Of a DNA stretch of 64,000 nt, positions 1 to 12,299 are shown in pieces. The notes beneath the pieces are model-generated. The model was not told the origin of the DNA. It saw only the letters and a program-made list of their open reading frames with translations, and made no database searches. Source of the DNA: Ligustrum vulgare. Its lineage: Eukaryota > Streptophyta > Magnoliopsida > Lamiales > Oleaceae. The translations under genes were made by a program, and so were the position numbers. The first letter of the stretch is position 1; every line of letters starts with the position of its first letter. The DNA lies in assembly GCA_963555705.1 (NCBI GenBank), contig OY743179.1, forward strand, positions 21,894,692 to 21,958,691, in the 5' to 3' direction.

Positions 1-23
1 TAAATTGTTGTTATTACTTGCAG

Positions 24-1450
<1,427 letters not shown>

Positions 1451-2244
1451 ACTCGATCTTATATAATACTTCTCTACCTTTCATATAATCGAATAAATCC
1501 TATAATCTCGAAATTGACAACTTTTTCTTTAAAGTCAAATGATCCAATTCCATGCAGTCCATACACTTTTCATTAACACGTCATTCTTTTTCATGAAGAG
1601 CACATAGTATCCTGTAGAGATAGACCTTTATTCGTTTAAGCAATTATTTCGGTTTATAATTCAATTTATAAACTATATTATAATTTATTCATATAGTGTT
1701 TTAAGTGTTGACAAAGCGGCAGAAATTGAGCAAATGGAGCAAACCGGAGATGAGAAGTGAAAAAGAACTCAAACTGAGAAAATTTTTATAGACAGTGGAG
1801 TTAAATTTCTCACTGTTATAAAGAAAAAACCTTTTAAAGTTGGTAATTGCAAGCAATTTAAAGCTTCTGAATCTCGACTCGATGTGCTGGCAAGGTTCTT
1901 TACTACAATTGCATATTGGGAGGACATTTAGTCTCTGTTTAGTGGAAATTAAAATCAGATATTTAGTATATTTTGATAAAAGTATATAAGATGTGTGATT
2001 GAAAAGTCGTAAATCTCATAAAATATGTGGTTGGAATTTATTGTTAACTTGACTTAAATTAAAATCTAAATTTTAAATGAAACCAACACGAGCTCAATTT
2101 TCTCGTCCTTTTACCTTCTTTTGGATTAGGAAACTTTTCACACTTCGAAAAACCATCTGAAGCGTGTGACCTTCTTTGATTGGAGGAATAGCAGTAGCGA
2201 GAACTTTGAGAGTCAAGTTAATCAACTTAATGGATAATAGAGCA
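1451..2244. other. Intergenic, no feature seen
   Basis: AT-rich spacer between the ATPase stop codon and the first copy of the duplicated segment. I saw no reading frame with recognisable domains, no long repeat and no RNA gene. The first part presumably holds the 3' UTR and poly(A) signals of the ATPase gene, but none can be pinned down. Confidence 0.5.
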
Positions 2245-2914
2245 TGGGAAGTATAAGTCGAGAGGCAAGTTAGTCAACTTATAAAGAATAATAGAGTTTG
2301 AGACGTATAAGGATACACGAGCTACAAAAGTGTACGTACACTTGGGTTTTTACGTAACAAAGCTAAAGAAGAAATATAAAGAATACTCTTATTTTCTCAA
2401 AATGCATTCCTTTGAATGATACGAAGTGTGATTTTTTTATAGTTGGACTTGGATTTATGGAATGGCAGCCACCTTAGTCCTTATAGCTTTTGAAATGTAG
2501 GTTGTCGGTTTGATCTTTTATACATCTACAGCAGAAATGTCACATAAACCAATAGAAAAGAGATTGTGTGAGATTTCTCGAAAAAGAGTGATGTAGAATC
2601 TGCATTTTCCTAAATAAGGAGGCCAGTCGCTTAAGACTTGTTCTACAGCAGGGTGTAGGACTTGGCCTGTAAACCCGAAAACCGCTGAACCGGCCCTACC
2701 CAAACCGATTCGGGTCGGGTCGGGTCGGTAGGATCGATTTAAGGAAAAATCGGTTTGGGTTGGGTGTAAAAAACCGATTCATCGGTTATTTTTAAAATTA
2801 TCAAACCGACACTTAACCTATTTCTTCCCTTTCTTTCCTTGCGCATCCAGCACTCAGCAGCCCTCTGAGCCTCTCTATCGTTTTCTCCTACCCAGCAGCC
2901 CTCTCTAATCTCTA
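2245..2914 (+). repeat. Duplicated ~670-bp segment, copy 1
   Basis: Matches 7896-8563 in the same orientation over its whole length at roughly 95% identity by eye. It starts at TGGGAAGTATAAGTCGAG and ends at TCTCTAATCTCTA. The distal ~260 bp hold the GC-rich GGGTCGGGT sequence that forms the left end of the hAT element, so the duplicated unit spans flanking DNA plus the hAT 5' end. This copy continues into the hAT element; the other is cut off by a LINE. Confidence 0.85.
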
Positions 2915-4170
2915 TCATATTCCAATTTTGACTCTTCCGTTTGCTCATTTGTATTCTGATGACTTGCTTTTGGGTTTTCTTGTTTCATCAAATTTGATTT
3001 CTCTCCATTTCGGTTCATCTGAAAACTATAAACATCCAAGATTTCAAGTCAGTTCAAGATTGGGTTCAATTTTGCAGGATCGTTGCCTCAGGTTGGTTTT
3101 ATATCATTTTATTTGCTTGCTTGTGTTTTTCTGGGTTGGATTGAATTCGGATTTATTAATGAAATTTGAGAAATTAAACTTGGATTCTACATTTGTATCC
3201 ATTTGACTTGATTTAGGGTTTCTTGTTTCATGAACCTCAATTACTCACAAGATTTGATTTTTCACCATTGGAGTTCATCTGAAAACTGTAGTTCAAGATT
3301 CCGTTCAGGAACCATTCCTCTGATTCGTTTTTTATGCTTGTGTTTTTGTGGGTTGGGTTGAATTCGGATTTAATAATGAAATTTGGGAAGCTCAGTTGGG
3401 GGAAATTCTGTCAATTTCAATCTATTAATTTCATGATCCATTTTGTTGGCATTTAACATTGTATTTGTCTCTGCAGGCACCTGTAAATTTTGTTTGTCTA
3501 CATTGTGTCAAGCCTAGTTTGTAGAAGAACTGATAAGAACTAATAAATACATTGTGTCAAGCCTAGTTTGTAGAATACTTGCAGAAAACTAATTTCCTTT
3601 GATTTTCAATTTCTTTGCTGTTTTTATAAATCACTTTTTAATTTGAGTTTGCTGGTTCGAGTTTTGTTTCGCTCTGCATTCTCTTACTTTAGACAACATA
3701 GTCAAGTAAATAAATTGTTGATGATGTTGAGTCATTAATGTAGTGTGGAAAATTTTGAAATATGTACAGGCTAAACAGTTTGAAGTTGTTCTTATCCTGT
3801 TTCCATGGTTTCAGTATAGATATCGGGCTCATCTCTTACCTCGATCGCTGATTTTTTTGTTTGTTTTTTTGAAGAGAGACTTCTATGTGAGGCTTTGTGT
3901 ACACTAGTTTATAAGCATTCATTATTTGATTTTCAATTTCTTTGCTGTTTTTATTCTTGTGGGTTGTCTTAGAATTTTCAATTTGTTATCTGGAGACAGT
4001 AATTCAAGCCTGCCATATAATTGAGTGGAGACTAGTTTCCTTAGTTAGCATCCGTGATTGATTGGAGACAAATTCAAGCCTACCATATAATTGAGTGACT
4101 TGAGGTATACAATTTCTCCCTGATTTATTCGATTTGTTGTTTTTTTAGATAGACTTGTATATGAATATGG

Positions 4171-6399
4171 ATGTTTGTTTCTATAGATTTGAATATGCAT
4201 ATGGATATGGATATGGATAGTGAAATTGAAATTGAAGCTACCGGTGAAACTCCTTCAACAACAATTTTAGAAAAAAGCGCTACATCTCTTCCTCCACTTC
4301 CATCATCATGTTTAGGAAAAATAGGAAATCTTCAGATGTATGGGAACACTTCACTATTATACGAGATCCAAAAGATAAAGATGTTAGGTGTACATGTAAC
4401 TATTGTGGGTAGGATTATGCTTGTGGGGCTAAAAAGTGTGGGACCAGTACCTTAAGGAATCATTTGGTTCTTCATTGTAAGAAGTATCGTGGAAGAATAG
4501 AAGACAGAAGGCAAAAAAGTCCGACTGAGGGTGGTGTGAACATTGTTATAGTTATGGGCTTTAATAAAGAAGAATGTAGACATGCATGTGCTAAAATGAT
4601 AATAATTGATGAGCTACCTTTTAGCTTTATTGAAGGCCAGGGATTTAGACAGTTTTGTAGCGTAGCATGTCCTAATTTTGATCCTCCATCTCATAGTACT
4701 GTTGTTAGAGATATTTATGAATTGTATTTGGATCAAAAATTGCAATTGAGAAAGATCCTCCAACGTCATAGAGTTTCTCTTACTGCAGATACTTGGAGTT
4801 CTATTCAAAACGCTAATTATATATCTCTCACAACACATTTTATTGATTCTGAGTGGAAGCTTCATAAATGTATTTTAATTTTTTGTGTGATTGCTAATCA
4901 TAAAGGTGAAACCATTGGTAAAGCTATTGAGACTTGTTTGCGTTTATGGGTTATTGAGAAAGTGTTTACAATCACGGTTGATAATGCATCTGCAAATGAA
5001 ACAGTTATTTCTTATCTTAAGAGGAAGATGATTGGTAGGAGTAGTGATGGATGTGTTTTGGATGGAAAATGTTTGCACATGAGGTGTTGTGGACATATTG
5101 TTAATTTGATTGTGTGTGAAGGATTGAAGGAAGCACATGCATCTATTGTTAGTATTCGCAATGCCGTGAAATATGTTAAGTCTTCTCCTGCTAGAGAACA
5201 AAAGTTTAAGGACTGTGCGAGTCAAGAAAATATTAGTTGTAAATCTCTTGTGTTTTTGGATGTACCGACTAGATAGAATTCTACATATTTGATGTTGGAA
5301 GCCGCTTTAAAATTTCAAAAAGCTTTTGAAAGGTTAGAGGAGGATGATGTACAATAGTTGAATTATTTTCAGGAGTTTGATGGTGGTAGAAGAAGGGGTG
5401 GACCTCCTAGAACTTCTGATTGGGAAAATGCTTGTGTTTTTGTGAAGTTTCTTAAAGGATTTTATGAAGTAACCTTGAAGTTTAGTACTTCATTGCATGT
5501 AAGCTCCAATATTTACCTTCATGAAGTATGTTCACTTGTAACAGAATTGGACGAATGGAGTAAAAGTGGTGATTATCTTTTGAGTGATATGACTATTAAT
5601 ATGAAGAAAAAAATTGACAACTATTGGGGAAAAATGGAAAATGTTAACCAACTTCTATTGATTGCTACTATACTTGATCCTAGATACAAATTGGAGTATG
5701 CTGATTTTTGTTTTGGTGACATTTATGAGGATAAGGAAATTGCTTGTAACATGACAAATATTTTGAAATCCAATCTGATGTCTATTTTTGATTGGTATGT
5801 GAGATATGAAGCAAATTCTCATAGCAATCAAATATCGAGCGATGTGAGTTCTTCAAGTGGGATTTCTTATACTAAAGAAAGTCCTACTTCAGTTACTTCT
5901 CTTATTCGTGTTTCTAGGTTTAAGAGAAAAAAAGCAGCGAAAGATTTGGTTGAACTAAAAAATGACGTTGATAGATATTTATATCCTGCTTGCGAAGATA
6001 TAGAGGATAATGATTTTGACATTCTTAATTGGTGGAATGTTAATGGAAATAAATATGGTACTTTGTCCAAACTTGCTAGAGATGTTATGGCAATTCAAGT
6101 GTCTACAGTGGCTTCAGAAAGTGCTTTCAGTACTGGAGGAAGAATTCTTGATCCATTTCGTAGTCATTAACTCCTAGAATGGTGGAGGTATTGGTGTGTA
6201 CCCAAAATTGGCTAAAAGAGTTCTCAAGTGTGGAGAAGTTTTATATGGAGGATGTGGAAGAGTACAAAAAATTGGATGAAGGTAATACAAATGTATGCAT
6301 GATATACAATTTATTAAATATTTATTTTTATCTAATTAATTGTTAATTTAATCATTTTTTGTAGAGCTTTCGGAATCAGAGAAGTCAAATGAATATTAA
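4171..6399 (+). pseudogene. hAT transposase (BED zinc finger, DDE RNase-H-like core, C-terminal dimerisation domain)
   Basis: Reads MHMDMDMDSE near its start, then after a frame change near 4310 a BED zinc finger (CTCNYCG at about 4390-4409, the H/C pair near 4460-4480). The core follows: TADTWSS with the first catalytic Asp near 4788, VDNAS with the second Asp near 4980, and the hAT hallmark around RCCGHIVNLIV near 5083-5115. The C-terminal domain contains STVASESAFSTGGRIL with the catalytic Glu near 6117. In-frame TAG codons at 4410, 5274 and 5355 and a frameshift at about 6168 break it. A 3' intron (6282-6364, GT-AG) and a short last exon ending at 6399 can be seen. All three nonsense codons are TAG; at least the first two fit C-to-T or G-to-A change (expected Gln and Trp). 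It would have cut and pasted the element; this copy cannot. Confidence 0.88.
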
Positions 6400-6958
6400 A
6401 TCAAAGAGGTTCACACATTTATGATTTTTTCAGGTACATGTGTAATGTACTTTAATGTACACAACTCTTTATAATTATTATTTTATTATTTTTCTTCTAA
6501 ATATTGATATTATTTTGCAAGAATATTACTTGAAACTTATGCGAGAATGGAAGAAAATAACTCTCTTTATTTTATTTTTATTTTTAATTATGATTTGGAT
6601 TACTGTATATTTTCGTTTTTGGATAACTTTAATATTCTATTTTTTCTTTTCCTCCTTAATGGTATTTTTATGTAGTTTCGTTTTATTAGTACACAGTTAC
6701 CATTAAGAAAAGAGTACTATACAAGAAAATGGAAAATAAGAACTATCATAATTACCTATGAATATGTTTAGAATGACATAAAAGCTATAAATGAGAGCCA
6801 ACATAAACAGCTACCATTGCAAGTTATGTTAAGAATGAAAAAAAATGGATTTTAAAAAAAAAAAAAACGACTCGACCCCAGGGTCGGGTCGGTTTTGTAC
6901 AGTACCAAAACCCCAAACTTTCGGGTCGGGTTTGGGCCAAACCCGACCCGACTAAATG
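6400..6958. other. hAT 3' non-coding region
   Basis: AT-rich sequence after the last transposase exon, ending in an inverted-orientation GGGTCGGGT-rich block (about 6865-6955). Small open frames here are low-complexity and match nothing. Confidence 0.5.
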
Positions 6959-6979
6959 CCCCCCCCCCCCCCCCCCCCC
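6959..6979. repeat. C21 homopolymer tract
   Basis: A run of 21 C at the right edge of the hAT element, followed by CACACACAA. Unusual in this AT-rich context and possibly a sequencing or assembly artefact. Confidence 0.9.
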
Positions 6980-7009
6980 ACACACAACAGGGTGTACCAC
7001 CTTGCCTAG

Positions 7010-7075
7010 GCCATGGAGGGTCAACCTCTACATGACACCTCAGCTTAGGTGAAGGCAAATCACTTCAGCTACCTC
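7010..7075 (-). mobile_element. Possible tRNA-derived SINE head (pol III boxes A and B)
   Basis: On the minus strand TAGCTGAAGTGA (7071-7060) matches the box A consensus TRGYNNAAGNGG at 11 of 12 positions, and GGTTGACCCTCC (7026-7015) resembles box B with one base missing. The box starts are 45 nt apart, a normal spacing for an internal pol III promoter. The body would run leftward into the C tract and is truncated or hidden. No A-rich tail or target duplication was found, so this rests on the boxes alone. Confidence 0.35.
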
Positions 7076-7076
7076 A

Positions 7077-7638
7077 TTATGACCTTAGCCCGACCAAGTA
7101 GGATATTGATATGAAGTATGGGCCTTTTTTTGGTAATTATGTATTGGAAGTTGCTTTCGGTCACTCAAATTATGTATCAGATCATTTTTAGCATGAATGA
7201 TTAGCCATGGTTTCGATATGTCACAGGTGTTATTTAAGTTTGTCTTCCATCCGTCCATTGTCAACATCAACTATAATATCCTCACGATGCAATTGTTTAT
7301 GATTGTGCTGGTATGGAATTTATTTGTCAAAACCAATATCACTAGTTATTGATGTGCTCCTATGTGGAAAAAAATACTTGGAAAAATTGTTATCATCAGT
7401 AACTACTTCATATCTGAGTTTTCAAAGTTAGACTGCAACAGGAACCTTCATATCTTTAAACTGGTATGGCCGCCCTGGTTCCATATTGATAGGTGTCTCA
7501 ACCACCCCGTGCTCAAGAACCAATATGTATCTCAAGATTTTTATCATAGGGGAATTGCAGATGCTCGTCGCATGTTTGCAGTGGATTAGGTTCATAGAAA
7601 TAAGACTGCAATAAGAACCTTAATTTATTTTTTGAATA
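7077..7638. other. Intergenic, no feature seen
   Basis: AT-rich DNA between the SINE-like head and the foldback MITE. A 75-codon open frame at 7362-7589 has no recognisable domain and I do not call it a gene. Confidence 0.45.
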
Positions 7639-7764
7639 ATGCTATTTGAATACCCAAGTTTACCACTTTATGTGCCACCTCCCTCGCATGGGGTGTGTAG
7701 CGGCCCCACACCCCATGTGAGAGGGGTGACACACAGGGTGGTATCCCGTGTGTTTAAATAGCAT
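7639..7764. mobile_element. Foldback MITE, 126 bp
   Basis: Almost the whole unit is one imperfect hairpin. The left arm begins ATGCTATTTGAATACCC and reaches GCATGGGGTGTG; the right arm begins CACACCCCATGTG and ends at AAATAGCAT. They pair around the short centre TAGCGGCC. No target duplication could be fixed, so the superfamily is open. Such units are common in plant genomes and can give small RNAs if transcribed. Confidence 0.7.
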
Positions 7765-7895
7765 GATCCTTATTTTTTTCTGATTCATTGGCATAAACTG
7801 ATGCTATTATTCATGTGCCACAAGTTAATCAAAATCTGGAAGCATCCAAACCTTTAAACGATTGGACTGTCAGTTGAAGAGCATATTTCTTTACG

Positions 7896-8563
7896 TGGGA
7901 AGTATAAGTCGAGAGTCAAGTTAGTCAACTTATAAAGAATAACAGAGTTTGAGACGTATAAGAATACACGAGCTACAAAAATGTACGTACACTTGGGTTT
8001 TTACGTAACAAAGCTAAAGAAGAAATATAAAGAATACTCTTATTTTCTCAAAATGCATTCCTTTGAATGATACGAAGTGTGATTTTTTTATAATTGGACT
8101 TGGATTTATGGAATGGCAGCCACCTTAGTCCTTATAGCTTTAGAAATATAGGTTGCCGGTTTGACCTTTTATACATCTACATCAGAAATGTCACATAAAC
8201 CAATAGAAAAGAGATATTGTGTGAGATTTCTCGAAAAAGAGTGATGTAGAATCTGCCTTTTTCTAAATAAGGAGGCCAGTCGCATCAGACTTGTTCTACA
8301 GCAGGGTGTAGGACTGGGCTTGTAAACCCGAAAACCGCTGAACCGGTCCAACCCAAACCAATTCAGGTCGGGTCGGTCGGATCGATTTAAGGAAAAATCG
8401 GTTTGGGTCGGGTGTAAAAAACCGATTTAATCGGTTATTTTTAAAATTATCAAACCGACACTTAACCTATTTCTTTCCTTTCTTCCCTTGCGCAGCCAGC
8501 ACTCAGCAACCCTCTGAGCCTCTCTATCGTTTTCTCCTACCCAGCAGCCCTCTCTAATCTCTA
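7896..8563 (+). repeat. Duplicated ~670-bp segment, copy 2
   Basis: Second copy of 2245-2914. The match stops exactly where LINE sequence begins at 8564, so the hAT 5' end in this copy is cut off after about 260 bp. The duplication therefore happened after the hAT had inserted and before, or together with, the LINE insertion. Confidence 0.85.
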
Positions 8564-11500
8564 AGAAGATTGCTGTGGAATGATTTAACTCAATTCTCTG
8601 AAAGTCTAGATAAACCTTAGTTGATTGGAGGGGACTTAAATACCATCTTGAATAAGGAGGAAAGGGTTGGAGGAAATGAGCTGAATACAAAATCTACGGA
8701 AAAATTCAATGAATTTCTGATAAAATGTGAAGTTGATGAAATAAAGATGAATGTTAACTAGTTTACCTGGACTAATGGCAACATGTGGGAATAGTTGGAT
8801 AGGATTTGGATATAAACTTAAGAGATTGAAAAAGGAAATAATTGCCTGGAATAGAGAAAGCTTTGGCAACATCTTCGAAAATCTGAAAAAAGTTGAAAAG
8901 GAGGCTCTTAGAAAGGAAAAGGACTATGAGAGAATTGAAACTCAAGATGCAAGAACTGAGGTGCATAAAGCCTACGCAACTGTTAATCTTTTGCTTAGCA
9001 AAGAAGAAGTATTTTGGAAACAGAAATCTGGGATTAAATGGACATGCGATGGAGATAGAAATACAAAATTTTTCCATGCAATTGTGAAGAAATATAGGAG
9101 CAGAAACAGAATCTCAAAGATTTGTACAGAAGATGGGAATGTCTTTACTGATACTAAAGAAATTCAGAAATCTGCTGTCGAGTATTTTAGCAAGATTTTA
9201 ACCAGGGAAAATACGGAAGACTGTGAAGAATTTTTGGAGCCTATACCTAAACTTATAACTCATGAAGATAACAAGTTTTTGAATAAGTTACCCTCACCGA
9301 AAGAAATTAAGGAAGTGGTATTTTCAATTAAAAGAGAAAGTGCAGCAGGTTCAGATGGATTTGGAAAAGTTTTCTATCAATCATGCTGGGAAATTATTAA
9401 GAGTGATCTGCTAGATGCCGTTGTTGATTTCTATAATGGTAAGATTATACTTGATGAGGTAGCAGCCACCTCTATTGTCTTAATTCCTAAAAAAGAGCAG
9501 ACTAGTCATTGGAAGGAATATAGACCAATTAGCTTATGCAACATGATAAGAAAAATTCTGACCAAGATACTATCCCTAAAGCTGAATAAAATCTTAACAA
9601 AGATCATAACTCACTCTCAAAGTGGATTTACACCAAGAAGGGCAATCTCAGATAACATACTCCTTGCCTAGGAATTGGTTTACTCATGCTCAAAATTGAT
9701 ATGGCCAAAGCATATGATAGAGTGGACTGGAAATTCTTACAAAAAGTACTGAGCAAGTTTGGTTTTGATGATGAATGCGTGGAAAAGATCCATAGATGCA
9801 TCAGCAGCCCCAAGTTTTCTGTGATGATCAATGGAGAACTAAAAGGTTTTTTCAAGACAAGCAGAGGAATAAGACAAGGAGATCCAATTTCTCCAGCTTT
9901 ATTCATTATTATGGCCAAATCTTTGACTAGAGGACTGGATAACTAGTTTACACGGCAGACTGGCATGGATTTTGATTATGGAGGTAATATTCCACTGTCC
10001 CATCTATCATTTGCTGATGATAATGATCTTTACAAATGGTAAAAAATAGAGCTTAAATTGCATTATTGGAAAGATATGCTAAAGTGTCTGGTCAATCAAT
10101 CAATCAGAATAAAAGTTCTTTTATCACTTCTAAGCCTCAACACAAACAAATTGTCAACTCGGTTACTAGGTTTCAAATGCAGGATTTGCCTATAACATAT
10201 TTGGGTATACCTTTATACAAAGGACATAAGAAAATATTCTTATTTGAAGAACTGTTATCCAAAATCAGAAACAGGTTAATTGGATGGGAACATAACTAGA
10301 TCTTTGCAGGAGGTAGAATGGTATTGGTTAAACATGTTCTTGCGTCCATGCCTCTTCATTTGCTTCATTTCCTAGATCCTCCAAAGGAAATCATCAGTAA
10401 AATTTCCAAATTATTCAATCCTTACATATGGGGAGACTCAAATCAAGCAAAACACATACATAGGTTGTCTTGGGATAAACTTTGCTACCCAAACGAGGAA
10501 GGAGGACTTGGCTGCAGATCTTTAAAAGATGTGAGCCTTCCTTTTGATTGTAAAATGTGGTGGAATTTCAAAAAGCAGGAATCACTATGGAGTTGGGTGA
10601 TGAAGGCAAAGTATTGTCAAGGTGTACATGAGTCTCAAGTGCAGATTAAAAGTCTTGATTCGCCCCTATGGAAAAGGATAGTCCAGGCTAGAAAGTATGT
10701 GGAACCTAATCTATTCTGGAAAATTGGTAAAGGAAGAGTGAACTTCGAACAAGACCAGTGGCTCAGATCTGGGATATTGGCAGAGAAAATTCTTCCTAAA
10801 AATACCCTACCGAAATATGTGAGGGATTACAAATTGGCTAATGGAATACTGACTTGCTGAACAGAGTACTTCCACATGAGATTGTTCAGGAAAGTCTCAC
10901 CATACCTTTGAGTAAGATGATGATCAACTATTTGGAAGCTAAGTACATGGGTATATTCTATGCCAAAAGTTGTACCGAACAATTTAGAGACAGGAAAACT
11001 TCCCAGATACCCTATAGGTTTATTTGGAATAAATGGTTGCCTCCTAAAATTGGTTTCTTCATTTGGAGACTTTGGGGGTACAATATTTCTGTGGATAAAA
11101 ACATACAAAGTAGATTCAAAATACATATGGCATTGGCATCTAAATGTTGGTGTTGCAGGGATGAAGAATCTATAAACCATTTATTTGTTAAGGGCCGGAT
11201 TGCAAAGGAGGTCTGGACAACTATGTTTGAGAAAGCTAAAATTACTCACCATGACAGAAACAATCCAAGAGAACTGATTTTATTCTAGACAGCTCAAACA
11301 AAATCAAAACCTGGGTGTCTGAAATCTCTAATACCTTTCATTGACCTTTGGTTTATATGGATTGATCGTAATAATGCCAAGCATAATAGGAAGAGAATGA
11401 GCTCCAACAGAATTATGGCCAGAACTCATTATATCATCTATAATATGATTAAAGCTGGAAACACTTGAGAAAATAAGAGTGTACATGTTAGATATGTTGT

Positions 11501-12180
11501 GGTTAGATGGTGGAGGTGTAGCTAGAGATCATCAATGCAAGGTGTTATGGGGTTTCTGTGATTTCTATGGAGCAGTCAGTATTATGGAAGCGGAAATTAA
11601 GGCAATGGATATGGGATTAAAGATCTGTACAGAGGTAGGATATCAAAATGTCTGGATTGATTTGATGGCAACGTATTCACTATGTAACACTACAAACAAG
11701 GGAGCGTGGAACATTCAATACAATCTGGAAGCTATTAAACACAGAATGAATCAAATTAAGGCAACAATAACTCACATACAGAGAGAGGGTAATGGAGTGG
11801 CAGACTGGATGGCAACACTGGGATATAAAGAGAGATGCTTCAAAATGTTTAATGAAGAGGAAGTTGTTGGCAAAGTGAAAGGAATTATTCGTCTGGATAG
11901 ATCAGACGTCCCTTCATAAAGAATTTGTAGATATTATACATAATAGATCATGTTGTTTTAGAATGTAATTTAGTTAAATGGTTGATTTTGTTTTGCTGTT
12001 TTTGCTTTGATGTAAGGGGGAAGTGTACTCCTCATTTATTGCTTTGGCACTCATATTTCTCTCTCTTAAGGTGTAATAGGCATATTGGGAAGGTCAAGCC
12101 TAAGCCCCCCTTCTATCCAGGTGTAATGGTTTGATTTGATTAATGGAAGGGTAGGGGTATCCTAAACCCCCCTCAAAAGA
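8564..12180 (+). mobile_element. L1-type LINE, 5'-truncated and internally deleted
   Basis: Begins inside the endonuclease domain and runs through reverse transcriptase, a zinc-knuckle-like domain and a plant RNase H domain to a 3' UTR ending near CCCCCCTCAAAAGA at 12180. The junction with the duplicated segment is sharp at 8564. The 3' end is unclear because a T23 tract and a G-rich tract follow instead of poly(A). No target duplication was found. The order of domains is that of plant L1-clade LINEs with a C-terminal RNase H. Confidence 0.85.
8618..11919 (+). pseudogene. LINE ORF2 remnant (endonuclease, RT, zf-RVT, RNase H)
   Basis: Endonuclease pieces: LIGGDLNTILNKEERVGG at about 8620-8675 and FTWTNGNMW near 8761, after which the frame jumps to KLKRLKKEIIAWN, so more than 100 residues are missing. 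RT: LIPKKEQTSHWKEYRPISLC (about 9480-9540), SQSGFTPRRAISDN, IDMAKAYDRVDW (9692-9727), GIRQGDPISPALF and the catalytic SFADD near 10008-10022. The zf-RVT domain (CWCC...E..NHLF) is at about 11140-11190, and the RNase H-like domain is at 11497-11850. Interruptions include TAG at 8618-8620, a stop at about 9669, TAG at 9944-9946 and frame changes near 10030 and 10860. The open frames at 8751-9671, 9686-9946, 10066-10299, 10318-10860, 10854-11288 and 11479-11919 are its fragments. Confidence 0.88.
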
Positions 12181-12230
12181 TTTTTTTTTTTTTTTTTTTT
12201 TTTGGGGTGGGGGGGGGGGGGGGGGTGGGG
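12181..12230. repeat. T23 and interrupted G-rich homopolymer tracts
   Basis: T at 12181-12203, then G runs interrupted by single T (12204-12230, longest run G17). Lies at the presumed LINE 3' end but is the wrong homopolymer for a plus-strand LINE tail. May be an artefact. Confidence 0.85.
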
Positions 12231-12267
12231 AGCTAAAAACCACCCTGGACCTTTTGGGGTGTTTTTC

Positions 12268-12291
12268 TATATATATATATATATATATATA
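12268..12291. repeat. (TA)n microsatellite
   Basis: About 12 TA units next to the G-rich tract. Confidence 0.9.
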
Positions 12292-12299
12292 TTCATTTT

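Larger units (their letters stand above)
2649..6979 (+). mobile_element. hAT-superfamily DNA transposon, decayed
   Basis: Defined by the hAT transposase at 4171-6399 and by GGGTCGGGT-rich sequence at both ends (about 2695-2745, and in inverted form about 6865-6955), a common feature of plant hAT termini. The exact ends are not fixed. The right end runs into a 21-base C tract at 6959-6979, and no convincing terminal inverted repeat could be matched. A 9-bp string CAGGGTGTA lies at both 2649-2657 and 6988-6996 and could be the target duplication (hAT makes 8 bp), but it may be chance. The 5' part (2915-4170) holds no open frame and presumably is leader or intron. Confidence 0.6.

Noticed and set aside
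2649..6996. CAGGGTGTA at both sides of the hAT element as a proven target duplication
   Set aside because: The size is close to 8 bp, but the adjoining bases do not form inverted ends and the right copy lies beyond a C tract and CA repeat. Kept only as a possibility.
6824..7058. Gly-rich minus-strand frames at the hAT right end
   Set aside because: They are translations of the C21 tract and GGGTCGGGT repeats.
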